This document shows, piece after piece, positions 4,314-5,239 of a stretch of DNA of 5,239 bases. How positions within the stretch are numbered: position 1 is the stretch's first letter; each line of letters begins with the position of its first letter. This DNA comes from Spirochaetales bacterium (GTDB lineage: Bacteria > Spirochaetota > Spirochaetia > Treponematales > UBA12059), in NCBI GenBank assembly GCA_004525355.1, contig SPCK01000176.1, positions 1 to 5,239 of the forward strand, given 5' to 3'. Made by a program: the position numbers and the translations under genes. The notes beneath the pieces were generated by a model that worked only from the letters and a program-made list of their open reading frames with translations, made no database searches and was not told the origin of the DNA.

Positions 4314-5239
4314 ATGGCCATGGAACACAAAGACTACCGCCTCGCGGCTATCATGTATACGGACATCGTCGGATTCTCCCGTATGATGGAGAAAGACGAA
4401 GCTGGTACGCTTGAGCTGCTTCATTATCACAACAGACTCGTCGAGGAGGCGGTGATCCGTCGCCACGGAACGGTCATCAAGACCATCGGAGACGCCTTCC
4501 TCGTCGATTTCCGCAACACGGTGGAAGCCCTCCAATGCGCCATGGAAATCCAGGAAGCCCTGTACGCACGAAACAGCCAAGCTGATACGTCCCCGCTCCT
4601 GTTGCGCATCGGCGTACACCTTGGCGACATCTACTTCTACGAGAACGACGCTCTGGGCGAGGGCATCAACATTGCCAGCCGCCTGCAATCTCTGGCCCGC
4701 CCCGGTTGCGTCTGTTTTTCACAGGATGTCTATAATCAGGTGCTCAACAAGATCGATTTCAGGGCGGATAAACTCGGCAAGGTATCGCTTAAAAACATAA
4801 GTAAGGAAATACACGCATACGAGGTCGCCAGCCTGAACATTGAGTTCGATCCCGACCGGGACAAGCCCAGGCTGGGCTTCATACCCGACAAGTCGGCCGA
4901 GAAACCGGTCGCGCCGCCCAGTCTGGAATCGGCCAAGGCCGACATGGACGCGATCAAGACCGCCATACTGAGCGACATCAAGACGACCGGCCGCAGGCTG
5001 ACCGTGGACGAGGCATTGTCACGCTACGGAGACCGCGGCGTCGAAGCCCAGGAAGTCATCGCCACGCTGGCGGACCGCGGCCTGCTGCTCAAGCGGCTGC
5101 ATGAAAGCTCTCCCGAGGATCAGGCACGGGGAGCCCCAACCAGTAATTCCAGTGACTTGGCCACGGATATCGGCAAGGCAGTCGAGGGCATCGCGCGCGT
5201 GATCCAGACGCAGGTAGCCAACTGGCAGGATGCCGGAAA
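4314..5239 (+). CDS. Class III adenylate cyclase, 3' end outside the window
   Basis: This protein should convert ATP to cyclic AMP. The frame is open for 308 codons from ATG 4314 to the window end, so the protein is truncated by the window only. The cyclase homology domain starts at the N-terminus with no sensor ahead of it (about 8-172). Canonical residues are visible: metal-binding D17 in AAIMYTDIVGFSRMM and D60 in KTIGDAFLVDF; adenine-selecting K56 and D112 (in YENDALGEGIN); transition-state N119 and R123 in GINIASRLQS. The K/D pair favours ATP over GTP. RIGVHLGDI (98-106) is also typical. No membrane segment lies in the visible part. After a proline/lysine-rich linker (about 178-203), residues 204-265 look helical and may form a winged-helix-like domain (TVDEALSRYGDRG, VIATLADRGLLLKR). 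A further helix begins near 283. A TAG codon at 4308-4310 is in frame, so the start must be 4314 or 4320. No ribosome binding site precedes either. Confidence 0.93.
   Translation, partial: MAMEHKDYRLAAIMYTDIVGFSRMMEKDEAGTLELLHYHNRLVEEAVIRRHGTVIKTIGDAFLVDFRNTVEALQCAMEIQEALYARNSQADTSPLLLRIGVHLGDIYFYENDALGEGINIASRLQSLARPGCVCFSQDVYNQVLNKIDFRADKLGKVSLKNISKEIHAYEVASLNIEFDPDRDKPRLGFIPDKSAEKPVAPPSLESAKADMDAIKTAILSDIKTTGRRLTVDEALSRYGDRGVEAQEVIATLADRGLLLKRLHESSPEDQARGAPTSNSSDLATDIGKAVEGIARVIQTQVANWQDAG

Noticed and set aside
4302..4981. Minus-strand frames opposite the cyclase (4302-4688 and 4736-4981)
   Set aside because: The plus strand here encodes all canonical cyclase residues. The antisense frames are its shadows.
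1..5239. Mobile element, CRISPR array, tRNA/rRNA or phage defence system
   Set aside because: No transposase or integrase motif, no regularly spaced repeats, no tRNA-like cloverleaf and no defence-gene signature were seen. The genes are ordinary chromosomal housekeeping and signalling genes.

Overview
The window looks like a chromosomal, fairly GC-rich housekeeping region of a bacterium. The best guess is a free-living or uncultured spirochaete. That guess rests on gene order (rplM-rpsI-recX), a short two-helix membrane protein of a type I associate with spirochaetes, a divergent RNB-family ribonuclease and a sensorless class III cyclase. No 16S rRNA or other decisive marker is present, so the taxonomic call is an inference only.

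Layout. Bases 1-2152 read on the minus strand. From right to left they hold a small two-helix membrane protein (1922-2152), a 283-bp gap with a good promoter and a structured leader, ribosomal protein L13 (rplM, 1210-1638), ribosomal protein S9 (rpsI, 804-1196), the RecA modulator RecX (116-778), and possibly the first nine codons of another gene at the window edge (1-27). The rplM-rpsI spacing is 13 nt and the rpsI-recX spacing 25 nt, so the three probably share one transcript started near 1817. Bases 2153-2368 are a divergent intergenic region with one convincing promoter facing each way. Bases 2369-4207 (plus) encode an RNase II/R-superfamily exoribonuclease with all catalytic residues. After 106 bp, a class III adenylate cyclase (4314 to the window end, plus) starts and runs out of the window. 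It has an open frame to the last base and all the canonical catalytic residues.

How the genes relate. The rplM-rpsI pair supplies one large- and one small-subunit ribosomal protein. RecX rides in the same operon, which would tie a recombination modulator to growth rate. The ribonuclease and the cyclase each have their own promoter and are adjacent rather than clearly co-functional. The cyclase promoter would start transcription at or next to the ATG, with an in-frame stop just upstream and no Shine-Dalgarno, so a leaderless mRNA is likely.

I found no mobile element, CRISPR array, tRNA, rRNA or phage signature, and no convincing new multigene system. The points most worth checking are the leaderless cyclase mRNA, the structured rplM leader (possible L13 autoregulation), the RecX-ribosomal operon coupling, and the uncharacterised C-terminal part of the cyclase.
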